The translations under genes and the position numbers were made by a program. Shown in pieces: positions 26,055 to 33,728 of a stretch of DNA of 64,000 nt. Below the pieces are notes generated by a model that worked only from the letters and a program-made list of their open reading frames with translations, did no database searches and was not told the origin of the DNA. This DNA comes from Duganella phyllosphaerae (GTDB lineage Bacteria > Pseudomonadota > Gammaproteobacteria > Burkholderiales > Burkholderiaceae_D), in assembly GCF_001758785.1 (NCBI RefSeq), contig NZ_LROM01000093.1:62001-126000 (forward strand), read 5' to 3'. Positions within the stretch are counted from its first letter, which is position 1, and each line of letters opens with the position of its first letter.

Positions 26055-27353
26055 ATGAAAATAGCGCTGTGCTCATCCGCCCTGCTGGCATTGGCAATGT
26101 CCTGTGCCCACGCCGCCGAACTCTCGCCCGTCGAGCAGAACATCGTCGCCGCCATCAAGGCCCGTTCGCCCCAGGCCCTGCAACTGCTGGAGCAATCGGT
26201 CAACATCAACAGCGGCACCATGAACCACGACGGCGTGCGCGCGGTGGGCAAGCTGTATCGGCAGGAACTCGACCAACTGGGCTTTGCCACGCGCTGGATC
26301 GACATGCCGCCAGCCATGCGCCGCGCCGGCCACCTGGTGGGCACGCGCGAGGGCAAACAGGGCAAACGGCTGCTGCTGCTCGGCCACCTCGACACCGTGT
26401 TCGAAAAGGACAGCCCGGTGCAGCTGTGGCAGCGCAACGGCGATCGCGTGCGCGGCCAGGGCGTCAATGACATGAAGGGCGGCGACGTGGTCATCCTCGA
26501 AGCGCTGCGCGCCCTCAAAAGCGCCGGCGCACTCGACAACACCACCATCACCGTAATGTTTACCGGCGACGAAGAAAGCGCCGGGGAGCCGATCGCCACC
26601 TCGCGCGCCGACATGGTGGCAGCGGCCAAGCGCAGCGACATCGCCCTCGCTTTCGAAGGCACCATGCGCGACCAGGATGGCAAGGATACCGGCACCATCG
26701 GCCGCCGTTCGTCGTCGTCGTGGGAGCTGGAAGTGAAAGGCAAGCAGGGCCACTCGAGCACCATCTTCACCGACAAGGCGGGCTACGGCGCCGTGTACGA
26801 GGCGGCGCGCATCCTCGACGGCTTTCGCCAGCAGGTGATCGAACCGGATCTCACCTTCAGCGCGGGACTGATCCTCGGCGGCACCGATGCCAGCGTGGAC
26901 GAAGCGGGCACGAAAGGCCAGGCCGCCGGCAAGACCAACGTCATCGCCCGGACCGCGCTGGTGCACGGAGATTTACGCTACCTGACGTACGAACAGCGCG
27001 ACCGCGCCCATGCCAAAATGCGCGCCATCGTCGCCCAGAACCTGCCGGGCACCAGCGCCAGCATCAGCTTCCGCGACGCCTATCCGCCAATGTCGCCCAC
27101 GCCGGGCAACCTGGCGGTGCTGAAGGTGTATTCGCAAGCGAGCAGCGACGCCGGCCTGGGCGCCATCCCCGCCCTGCCCCCGGGCCAGCGCGGCGCCGGC
27201 GACATCCAGTTCGTGGCCTCGATGGTCGACAGCCTCGATGGCCTGGGCGTGACCGGCAACGGCGCCCACTCGCCGGACGAAGACCTGGAAATCGCCTCGA
27301 TCGAACGGGCCACTATCCGCAGCGCCCTCCTGATCCACCGCCTGACCCGATAG
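26055..27353 (+). CDS. Secreted M20-family metallopeptidase (glutamate carboxypeptidase-like)
   Basis: A 432-residue exported di-zinc aminoacylase/carboxypeptidase. Signal peptide MKIALCSSALLALAMSCAHA. The metal-ligand and catalytic motifs are all present: LLGHLDTVFEKD (His, and Asp assisting catalysis), GVNDMKGGDV (bridging Asp), FTGDEESAGEP (Glu-Glu) and the C-terminal GNGAHSPDEDLE (His). Sequence style is like carboxypeptidase G2, which releases C-terminal glutamate from folates and peptides; the actual substrate is not proven. ATG 26055 is preferred because the signal peptide starts there. The gene is followed by a hairpin repeat (27359-27443). Confidence 0.92.
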   Translation: MKIALCSSALLALAMSCAHAAELSPVEQNIVAAIKARSPQALQLLEQSVNINSGTMNHDGVRAVGKLYRQELDQLGFATRWIDMPPAMRRAGHLVGTREGKQGKRLLLLGHLDTVFEKDSPVQLWQRNGDRVRGQGVNDMKGGDVVILEALRALKSAGALDNTTITVMFTGDEESAGEPIATSRADMVAAAKRSDIALAFEGTMRDQDGKDTGTIGRRSSSSWELEVKGKQGHSSTIFTDKAGYGAVYEAARILDGFRQQVIEPDLTFSAGLILGGTDASVDEAGTKGQAAGKTNVIARTALVHGDLRYLTYEQRDRAHAKMRAIVAQNLPGTSASISFRDAYPPMSPTPGNLAVLKVYSQASSDAGLGAIPALPPGQRGAGDIQFVASMVDSLDGLGVTGNGAHSPDEDLEIASIERATIRSALLIHRLTR

Positions 27354-27358
27354 TGCGC

Positions 27359-27443
27359 CTGAAAACCTCCATAGCTGCGTTGCAGCTCCTCGCCGTACTC
27401 TCGTACTGTCTTCCTCGCAGCGCCTTGCTCTGAAGGTTTTCAG
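27359..27443. repeat. 85-bp hairpin repeat with GTAC core
   Basis: Outer arms CTGAAAACCT and AGGTTTTCAG are perfect inverted repeats at the two ends. Inside are a small hairpin GCTGC-GTT-GCAGC (27374-27386) and a central GTAC...GTAC pair (27395-27398, 27403-27406). It lies between the stops of two convergent genes. A related arrangement, without the same sequence, occurs at 37232-37340. Confidence 0.75.
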
Positions 27444-27448
27444 TCGCC

Positions 27449-28360
27449 CTATACATGCCCGGGGCGGGCTTCCAGGCCGTCGATATTTTTCATCAGCGCG
27501 ATCAAGCGCTTGGCGCCCAGGCCCAGCGGACGGTCGTTTACCCACACCACGTCCACCCACAGGCGCAGCTGGTTGCTCATGCTGGCGAAATCGATCACCA
27601 GCAGTTCGCCATCGGCCAGCAGCGGCGCCACCAGGCGCCGGGGCAGGAAGGCCCAGCCGATGCCCGCCTGCACCAGTCCCAGCGTGGCCTGGTGGCTGTC
27701 GGTGCGCCACAGCTTGCGCGACACCAGCACCCGCTTGTCCTCCTGGTACGCGGCGCGGCTGACGATGGCCACCTGCCGGATATCGACCAGGTCCTCGAGC
27801 CGGAAGTGGCCATTGCGCTCGCGCGCTGCCGGATGGTGCGGCGAGATCACGGCGACCAGCACCTCGCTGCCCAGCTCCTGGAAGCTCTCGCGCTCATCGA
27901 CCTGCGGCCGGTCGTAGAGCAGCGCCAGCTGCGCGGTACCGTCGTGCAGCATGCGCCTTGCATCGGCCTGCGGCGCCGACAGCACATCGACTTCCAGCGA
28001 CGGGAATTCGTCGGCCAGGCGCGCCAGCGGTTCGCCCCACGCAGCCGACAGCAGCTCGGGCGACACCGCCAGCGTCAAGCGGCGCTCGAGCCCCTGGTGC
28101 AGCGACAGCGCATGCGCCTGCAGCCGGCGCATCTGGCCAGCCATGTGGCGCGCCTCCGCTTCCAGCGCACGCGCCATGTCGGTGGGCACCACCGCGCGCG
28201 AATTGCGCTCGAACAGTTGCAGGTCGAGTTCTGCCTCGAGGTTGGCGATCGCCATGCTGACGGCCGACGGCACCCGGCCGAGCGCGCGCGCGGCGGCGGA
28301 AAATGAACCGTGGTCGATCACGGCAAGGAACAGGTCGACGTTATCACTGGAAAAGGCCAT
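27449..28360 (-). CDS. LysR-family transcriptional regulator next to a PACE efflux gene
   Basis: A 303-residue regulator with the LysR winged-helix domain at residues 1-60 (NVDLFLAVIDHGSFSAAARA, then RVPSAVSMAIANLEAELDLQLF) and a periplasmic-binding-like effector domain beyond residue 90. It is divergent from the PACE gene with 93 bases between. LysR-PACE pairs are known for AceI/AceR. It probably activates the neighbouring transporter in response to a toxic amine; this is an inference from the arrangement. Confidence 0.92.
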   Translation of the reverse strand: MAFSSDNVDLFLAVIDHGSFSAAARALGRVPSAVSMAIANLEAELDLQLFERNSRAVVPTDMARALEAEARHMAGQMRRLQAHALSLHQGLERRLTLAVSPELLSAAWGEPLARLADEFPSLEVDVLSAPQADARRMLHDGTAQLALLYDRPQVDERESFQELGSEVLVAVISPHHPAARERNGHFRLEDLVDIRQVAIVSRAAYQEDKRVLVSRKLWRTDSHQATLGLVQAGIGWAFLPRRLVAPLLADGELLVIDFASMSNQLRLWVDVVWVNDRPLGLGAKRLIALMKNIDGLEARPGHV

Positions 28361-28380
28361 GCGTCATGCTGTCACAAAAA

Positions 28381-28407
28381 CTGATAGCTGTCGACTTTTA
28401 CTATCAG
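28381..28407. promoter_or_regulatory. Putative LysR operator upstream of the PACE gene
   Basis: Perfect inverted repeat CTGATAG (28381-28387)/CTATCAG (28401-28407), spacing 13, with a further half-site ACTATCAT nearby at 28417. This is the right kind of position and symmetry for a LysR tetramer site between the two divergent genes. Confidence 0.55.
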
Positions 28408-28453
28408 ACTACTTCAACTATCATCGCTCAATTGATGTTTGAAGGAATCTATC

Positions 28454-28894
28454 ATGCAGGGATTGAAGCGCAAGATTGTGTATGTATCGTTGTTCGAACT
28501 GTTCGCGGTGGCGCTGACCACCACCACCCTGATGCTGCTGGCCGGCAGCAGCGGCGCCCATGCCAGCGTGGCGGCCGTGGCCTCGTCCACGGTCGCCGTG
28601 ATCTGGAATTTCATTTTCAATTCGATGTTCGAAGCATGGGAAGCGCGCCAGACCAAGAAAGGCCGCAGCGTGGCGCGGCGCATCGCCCACGCCATCGGCT
28701 TCGAAGGCGGCCTGGTGGCGTTCCTGGTGCCGCTGTTCGCGTGGTGGCTCGAGATCTCGCTGTGGCAGGCGTTCATCGTCGACCTGTGGATCGTGGTGTT
28801 CTTCCTGGTGTACACGTTCCTGTTCAGCCTGGCGTTCGACCGCATCTTCGGCCTGCCCGCCTCGGCCCAGGGCGGGCAGCCGCAAGCGGCGTGA
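28454..28894 (+). CDS. PACE-family (AceI-like) proton-coupled efflux transporter
   Basis: A 146-residue inner-membrane protein made of two tandem bacterial-transmembrane-pair domains, four helices in all. The repeated motif pairs are RKIVYVSLFELFAVAL and RRIAHAIGFEGGLVAFLVPL, each with the conserved E/R-K signature, plus FNSMFEAWEARQTKKGRS between. AceI of Acinetobacter exports chlorhexidine; other members export short diamines and biocides. ATG 28454 follows AAGGA; a TTG 15 bases upstream would add five residues and is less likely. Divergent from its probable regulator. Confidence 0.92.
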   Translation: MQGLKRKIVYVSLFELFAVALTTTTLMLLAGSSGAHASVAAVASSTVAVIWNFIFNSMFEAWEARQTKKGRSVARRIAHAIGFEGGLVAFLVPLFAWWLEISLWQAFIVDLWIVVFFLVYTFLFSLAFDRIFGLPASAQGGQPQAA

Positions 28895-30625
28895 TTATTT
28901 GGCGTATTTGGCCGACACGCGCCAGATCTCGCCGGTAACGTCGTCATCGACCAGCAGCGAGCCGTCGTCCTGCACCACCACCGACGACGGCCGGCCCCAC
29001 ACTTCCTTGTCGCTGACGACGAAGCCGGTCATGAAGTCCTGGTATTTCCCGGTCGGCACGCCATCCTGCATGAACACCCGCACCACTTTCGAGCCGGTGC
29101 GGGTGGCGCGGTTCCAGGAGCCGTGCAGCGCCAGGAACACGTCGCCCCGATACTGCTGCGGGAAGGCGGCTTTGGCGTTGGCCGGTGCGTCGTACATGAT
29201 CATGCCCAGCGGCGCCGAGTGGGCCGTGAGCAGCAGGTCGGGCGCCGTGACTTTTCCTTGGAGGTCGGGGCGCTGGCCCTTCAGGCGCGGCTCCTCGTGG
29301 TTGCCGAGGTAGTGCCACGGCCAGCCGTAGTGCGCGCCGCCCTTGACGCGGGTGAGGTAATCGGGCGGCAGGTTATCGCCGAGCATATCGCGCTCGTTCA
29401 CGCTGCACAGCAAGTCGCCCGTGCGCGGATACAAATACATGCCCACGCAGTTGCGCAAGCCGGTAGCAAAGGTGCGCTTGTTCTTGCCATCAGGGTCGAA
29501 CGCCAGCACCACCGCGCGGTCCAGCTCCGAACCCCAGGCCGCGCCCAGGCCGTGCTGCGCTTCCCACTGCTTGAGCGGTTCAGGTGGCGTGGGGCCGATG
29601 CCCTCGGCCACGTTGGACGCCGAGCCGATCGACAGGTACATGGTCTTGTCATCTTTGGAAAACACCAGTGTGCGCGAGGAGTGGCTGCCGGTCTCCGCCG
29701 TCAGCGTGGGCACCACCACCTCGGCCGGCGCGCCGGCCACCAGGTCGCCGTTTCTGTACGGGAAGCGGATGATGGAATTGACGTTGGCCACGTACAGGTA
29801 CTGCGGGTTCGGTCCCGCCGGCCAGAACGCGAAACCGAACGGCCGATCGAGCTGGTCGGCGAACACGCTGATCTTGTCGGCGGTTTCGCCGGTGCTCGAC
29901 CTGAATACCTTGATCAACCGCCTGGTGGTCGATGAAATGAAAATGTCGCCGTTCGGAGCCTTGGCCATCACGCGGCCACGATCGGGGTCAAGCGCCCACA
30001 GGTTGACCGCGAACTGGTCCGGCACCGATGGCAGCACGCCCTGCGGGCGCGGCACGGTTTTCGGGTTGTTGCCGGCGCTGGCACTGGCGAACGGCGGCGG
30101 CAGGTCGGCCATGCGCACTTCGTGGATGCGTCCCGGCTGGTCGGCGCTCCAGTGTTCTTCCTTGCTGGCGTTGTTGGCGGCATTGTTGGCGGTGGCATTA
30201 GCAGCGGCAGGTGCTGTCGCTGCAGTCGGCGCGGCAGCCTTGCCCTTGGTCGTGGCCAGGTACGCCACCAGCGCCGCGCGTTCGGCCGGTTGGGCGACCG
30301 CGATCGGCATCGACGTGCCAGGCGCGTAAGCGGCGGGGTCTTTCAGGAACAGCTCCAGCTCTTTGGCGCTCCAGCGCCGGTCTTTTGCTCCGAGTGCGGT
30401 CAAGGCATCCGAGTAAGAAAAGCCCGGCACACCGGCAACCTTGCGTCCGACCACGTTGAACAACGGCGGGCCGGCCAGCGTGGCCATGTCGGGCGCGGCG
30501 GAATGGCACATCGCGCAGTTGTTCTGGAAAATACGCTTGCCGTCCAGCAGGGCGGCTTGGGTGGTGGTCGCCAGGGCAAGCATGGCAACGGCAGACAGGA
30601 GTCGGAGCGGGGTGGCGGAGTGCAT
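28895..30625 (-). CDS. Cytochrome c fused to PQQ-dependent sugar dehydrogenase-like propeller
   Basis: A 576-residue secreted fusion. Signal peptide about residues 1-24. An N-terminal class I cytochrome c domain has the heme motif NCAMCHSA and an axial methionine in GTSMPIAV. An Ala-rich linker (KAAAPTAATAPAAANATANN) leads to a six-bladed propeller of the soluble glucose/L-sorbosone dehydrogenase family: NGDIFISSTTRRLIKVF, RPFGFAFWPAG, LYVANVNSIIRFPY, GGAHYGWPWHYLGN. It probably oxidises a sugar in the periplasm and passes electrons directly to its own heme. ATG 30625 is chosen to put the signal peptide at the N-terminus; an in-frame ATG nine codons upstream is the alternative. Confidence 0.87.
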   Translation of the reverse strand: MHSATPLRLLSAVAMLALATTTQAALLDGKRIFQNNCAMCHSAAPDMATLAGPPLFNVVGRKVAGVPGFSYSDALTALGAKDRRWSAKELELFLKDPAAYAPGTSMPIAVAQPAERAALVAYLATTKGKAAAPTAATAPAAANATANNAANNASKEEHWSADQPGRIHEVRMADLPPPFASASAGNNPKTVPRPQGVLPSVPDQFAVNLWALDPDRGRVMAKAPNGDIFISSTTRRLIKVFRSSTGETADKISVFADQLDRPFGFAFWPAGPNPQYLYVANVNSIIRFPYRNGDLVAGAPAEVVVPTLTAETGSHSSRTLVFSKDDKTMYLSIGSASNVAEGIGPTPPEPLKQWEAQHGLGAAWGSELDRAVVLAFDPDGKNKRTFATGLRNCVGMYLYPRTGDLLCSVNERDMLGDNLPPDYLTRVKGGAHYGWPWHYLGNHEEPRLKGQRPDLQGKVTAPDLLLTAHSAPLGMIMYDAPANAKAAFPQQYRGDVFLALHGSWNRATRTGSKVVRVFMQDGVPTGKYQDFMTGFVVSDKEVWGRPSSVVVQDDGSLLVDDDVTGEIWRVSAKYAK

Positions 30626-30799
30626 GGCTGGCCTCAGTGTGCGGATAGCCATGCTTTCATATTTCGCCGCGCTCGCCTACCGAGCGCATGGCTTTAATCA
30701 GCAACATGATTGCGCCTTTTTTGAATTACGCCATCCGGAATCGCGCCTTGCACCAAAAAGGCGGAAAATGGCGACTTATCTCATTTTTTCACCATCATT

Positions 30800-32017
30800 A
30801 TGTCCACCACCATCACCGCGCCTTGGCGCCCTCCCTCCAACATCAACCCCGGCGCCTTGTGGACCGCATTGGCCATCGTCGTGCTGGGCGCCTGGTACCT
30901 GGGCCAGGCGGTCGGCCCACGCCAGTCCGCGCTGTACATTGTCGGCGCGCTGCTCGGCGTCACGCTCTACCACGCGGCATTCGGCTTCACGTCGGCGTGG
31001 CGGGTGTTCATCGCCGACGGTCGCGGCGAAGGACTGCGCGCGCAGATGATCATGCTGGCCGTGGGCGTGGCGCTGTTCTTCCCGGTGCTGGCGGCAGGTT
31101 CGCTGTTCGGTGAGCCGGTCAAGGGACTGGTGGCGCCTGCCGGTACCTCGGTCGTGGTTGGCGCCTTCATCTTCGGCATCGGCATGCAGCTCGGCGGCGG
31201 CTGCGCCTCCGGCACGCTGTACACGGTGGGCGGCGGCAGCACCCGCATGATCGTCACGCTGCTGGCGTTCATCGCCGGTTCGCTGGTGGGCACCGCTCAC
31301 ATGCCGTTCTGGACGGCACTGCCGCAACTGGCGCCGATCTCGCTGGTCAAGTCGCTGGGCGTGGCGCCCGCGCTGGCCCTGAACTGGCTGGTGTTCGGAT
31401 TGATCTTCGCCGTCACCGTGGTGGTGGAAAAGCGCCGCCACGGCAAGCTGGTGGCCGCCCACGTGCAACCGGACCACACCGCGCGCTGGCTGCACGGCCC
31501 ATGGCCACTGGTCGCGGGCGGCATTGCGCTGGTCCTGCTCAATTTCGCCACGCTGGCCCTGGCCGGCCGACCGTGGGGCGTGACGTCCGCGTTCGCCCTG
31601 TGGGGCGCCAAGGCTGCCACGCTGGCCGGCGTGGACGTCGCCAGCTGGACCTACTGGTCGGCGCCAGCCAACGCCGCTACACTGAACGCGCCGGTGATCG
31701 AAGACGTCACTTCGGTGATGGACATCGGTATCGTGTTCGGCGCCATGCTCGCCGCCGCCCTGGCCGGGCGCTACGCGCCGGTCTGGCGCGTGCCATTGCG
31801 CTCGCTGGTGGCGGCAGTGGTGGGCGGCCTGCTGCTCGGTTACGGCGCGCGGCTGGCCTACGGCTGCAACATCGGCGCCTACTTCAGCGGCATCGTCTCG
31901 GGCAGTCTGCACGGCTGGCTGTGGCTGGTGGCGGCGTTCATCGGCAATGTGTTCGGCACCAGGCTGCGGCCGCTGTTCGGGCTCGAGGTGGAGCGGGTGA
32001 AGCCGACGGCTTGTTGA
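30800..32017 (+). CDS. YeeE/YedE-family (thiosulfate/sulfur-type) transport protein
   Basis: A 405-residue polytopic membrane protein of the sulfur-transport family. It carries the two characteristic cysteine motifs MQLGGGCASGTLYTVGGG (in the first half) and YGCNIGAYFSGI (in the second), which in YeeE/TsuA of E. coli relay thiosulfate through the membrane. About ten hydrophobic segments are visible. It lies alone on its strand between the cytochrome-fusion gene and the orphan HicB, with no sulfurtransferase partner (TsuB/YeeD) beside it. Substrate thiosulfate is inferred by family. Confidence 0.88.
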   Translation: MSTTITAPWRPPSNINPGALWTALAIVVLGAWYLGQAVGPRQSALYIVGALLGVTLYHAAFGFTSAWRVFIADGRGEGLRAQMIMLAVGVALFFPVLAAGSLFGEPVKGLVAPAGTSVVVGAFIFGIGMQLGGGCASGTLYTVGGGSTRMIVTLLAFIAGSLVGTAHMPFWTALPQLAPISLVKSLGVAPALALNWLVFGLIFAVTVVVEKRRHGKLVAAHVQPDHTARWLHGPWPLVAGGIALVLLNFATLALAGRPWGVTSAFALWGAKAATLAGVDVASWTYWSAPANAATLNAPVIEDVTSVMDIGIVFGAMLAAALAGRYAPVWRVPLRSLVAAVVGGLLLGYGARLAYGCNIGAYFSGIVSGSLHGWLWLVAAFIGNVFGTRLRPLFGLEVERVKPTAC

Positions 32018-32026
32018 GATAGCGCC

Positions 32027-32305
32027 TCAGGGATTGCTGTCCCGCTGGTCGAGATCGATCATCACCAGTGCCCAGATTCCGCCAACATATTGAGGGTCAG
32101 CCTGCAAGTCTCCAATCTTGCTCTGGCCGATCTCCACCGGCTCTCCGAGTTCCACCAGGGTTTCGATATGGCAGGTGATCGCTTCCTTGACGTTTTTTAG
32201 CGCATCCTCGACCGTATCCCCCCACGAGTGCACCCCTTGAATGTCAGGAACGCTCACCCCGTACACGCTGCCTTCGTCTTTGAAAATCACGATCGGGATA
32301 TCCAT
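32027..32305 (-). CDS. HicB-like antitoxin-fold protein without a HicA partner
   Basis: A 92-residue protein with the HicB partial RNase-H fold: MDIPIVIFKDEGSVYGVSVPD, GVHSWGDTVEDALKNVKEAI. It ends in a GGIWALVMIDLDQ strand rather than a helix-turn-helix or ribbon-helix-helix DNA-binding domain. HicA toxins are short double-stranded RNA-binding proteins and normally sit next to hicB; none is seen. It converges with the YeeE-like gene (nine-base gap), and the upstream gene on the other strand is a small hypothetical. May be an orphan antitoxin or a modulator. Confidence 0.78.
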   Translation of the reverse strand: MDIPIVIFKDEGSVYGVSVPDIQGVHSWGDTVEDALKNVKEAITCHIETLVELGEPVEIGQSKIGDLQADPQYVGGIWALVMIDLDQRDSNP

Positions 32306-32468
32306 GGTAGCTCCGTATTTTCCGCTAACTTTTTAACGCAATTCAGACCGGCCTTTTTGTTATGATTGGATGATGCGGGCCAAGCGCTGCGCAGGCATGT
32401 GGCACTTCCTCGATGATACAACCAACGGCAGCGGCTATCGGCAGGAGCAGCCATTAACGGAACGGCGT

Positions 32469-32777
32469 GTGAAAAATATCCAGATTATTGATGGTGCCGA
32501 TAACGCCGCGTATGACATCTTCTCCGCAACCGAAGAAGAGTTTTCCCTGATTTTTCCTGACGGGACGGATGTAGCCTTTATCGATGAGGTCTATCGAAGC
32601 CAGCCCTCGACTATCCTCGATGCGGCGCTCACGGAAATCTGGACGCGTCGCGTGCCCAAGCGTCTGGCGATGGGCATCCACGGCATACTCTTCTACGATT
32701 GCGAGCGCAAGAAAATCTACTATCCCGGCCGCCGCGACGAGGAAGCAGTCAATCCATGCGGTGCGCCATTACGCTAA
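32469..32777 (+). CDS. Small hypothetical protein (about 102 residues)
   Basis: A soluble protein starting VKNIQIIDGADNAAYDIFSATEEEF and containing FPDGTDVAFIDEV and IHGILFYDCERKKIYYPGRRDEEAVNPCG. I believe similar proteins of about 100 residues exist in many proteobacteria, but I know no function. GTG is taken as start because the conserved-looking part begins there, with a weak GGA upstream; an ATG 99 bases upstream in frame (MMRAKRC...) is possible. It lies divergent from the HicB-like gene and 51 bases before the PhzF homologue. Confidence 0.65.
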   Translation: MKNIQIIDGADNAAYDIFSATEEEFSLIFPDGTDVAFIDEVYRSQPSTILDAALTEIWTRRVPKRLAMGIHGILFYDCERKKIYYPGRRDEEAVNPCGAPLR

Positions 32778-32828
32778 CGCTGCGTGGCAAAGGGGAGCAG
32801 CGGCACCAGCAATTGAATGGAAAACACG

Positions 32829-33620
32829 ATGCAAGTTCACGAATTCCGATGCTTCGGAGAACAGCCCGGTGACGGCAACCCGGCCCTGGTCATCGCGGGC
32901 GACCGGTCGCAGCCAGAAGCACGCCAGGCCTTTGCGCGCGAATGCAACACGACCTGCGTCTGGATCGACCCACCCGACGAGGCCGGCATAGTGGCCACCG
33001 TCGATTACTTTTATCCGCACACGCGCAGTCCGCTGTGCCTGCACGCCACCCTGGCCGTCGGTCAGCGCCTGTTCATGCAGCATGGCCAGGGTAACGAACT
33101 CACGTTGAAGACTGCGGTGCACGGCCAGCGACTTGGACTGGTACCCGGCGCCAACGGCGAGGTATTCGTGCGCCTTCAACAGCAAGATGCACCGCAGCCC
33201 GACGTGGCGCCCGAGCTTATCGGGACGCTGCTGGCCGCACCAGGTTTGGCGCCTCTGGCACCGGCACGCGTGTCGTCGATTGGCAGCCCCAAGCTGCTGG
33301 TCGAGGTGGCGGATGCGGCTATCCTGAATGGTCTGACACCGGATCTGCCGGCCATTCTTGCCTGGGGCAAGACTACGCGCGTCAACGGCATCTACGCCTG
33401 GTGCAAACTTGATGATGGCAGCTACGAAGGCCGTAACTTCAATCATCTCGACCCGGCATTGGAGGACAGCGCGACCGGGGTGGCGGCTGGCGCCCTGACC
33501 GCATTGCTCGGCCACGGTATCACGCTGCGGCAAGGACGGGCCACGGGCCATGCCTGCCTGATAGCGACGCATATCGATCGGGACGACATACTGGTAGGCG
33601 GTAGAGTACAGCTTGCCTGA
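32829..33620 (+). CDS. PhzF-family isomerase homologue with altered active-site motifs
   Basis: A 263-residue protein with the two-lobed diaminopimelate-epimerase-like fold of PhzF proteins. Recognisable motifs are EFRCFGEQPGDGNPALVI (entry), SPLCLHATLAVGQ (normally CGHATL) and LEDSATGVAAGALTALL (normally EDPATGSA). In the stretch that normally reads N-x-S-E-T with the catalytic Glu, this protein has ECNTTCVWI, one residue shorter and apparently without that Glu. The enzyme may be inactive or use another residue. The function of most PhzF homologues outside phenazine clusters is unknown, and there is no phenazine gene here. The first ATG is 12 bases upstream; ATG 32829 is chosen because GGAAAA precedes it. 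Confidence 0.82.
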   Translation: MQVHEFRCFGEQPGDGNPALVIAGDRSQPEARQAFARECNTTCVWIDPPDEAGIVATVDYFYPHTRSPLCLHATLAVGQRLFMQHGQGNELTLKTAVHGQRLGLVPGANGEVFVRLQQQDAPQPDVAPELIGTLLAAPGLAPLAPARVSSIGSPKLLVEVADAAILNGLTPDLPAILAWGKTTRVNGIYAWCKLDDGSYEGRNFNHLDPALEDSATGVAAGALTALLGHGITLRQGRATGHACLIATHIDRDDILVGGRVQLA

Positions 33621-33656
33621 ATGATGGGTCGCTGCTCCCTGAGGCGCAGTGAACAT

Positions 33657-33692
33657 CAAAAAAAATGCCGCCCAGCTTACGCTGAACGGCAT
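33657..33692 (-). terminator. Terminator of the pyruvate dehydrogenase operon
   Basis: Stem ATGCCG (33665-33670)/CGGCAT (33687-33692) with a second inner stem CAGC/GCTG. The A-run before it at 33657-33664 becomes a U-tract on the minus strand downstream of lpdA. Confidence 0.7.
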
Positions 33693-33728
33693 CTCTGGCA
33701 ATCCTGGAAGGGATGCTTGTTTTACAGC

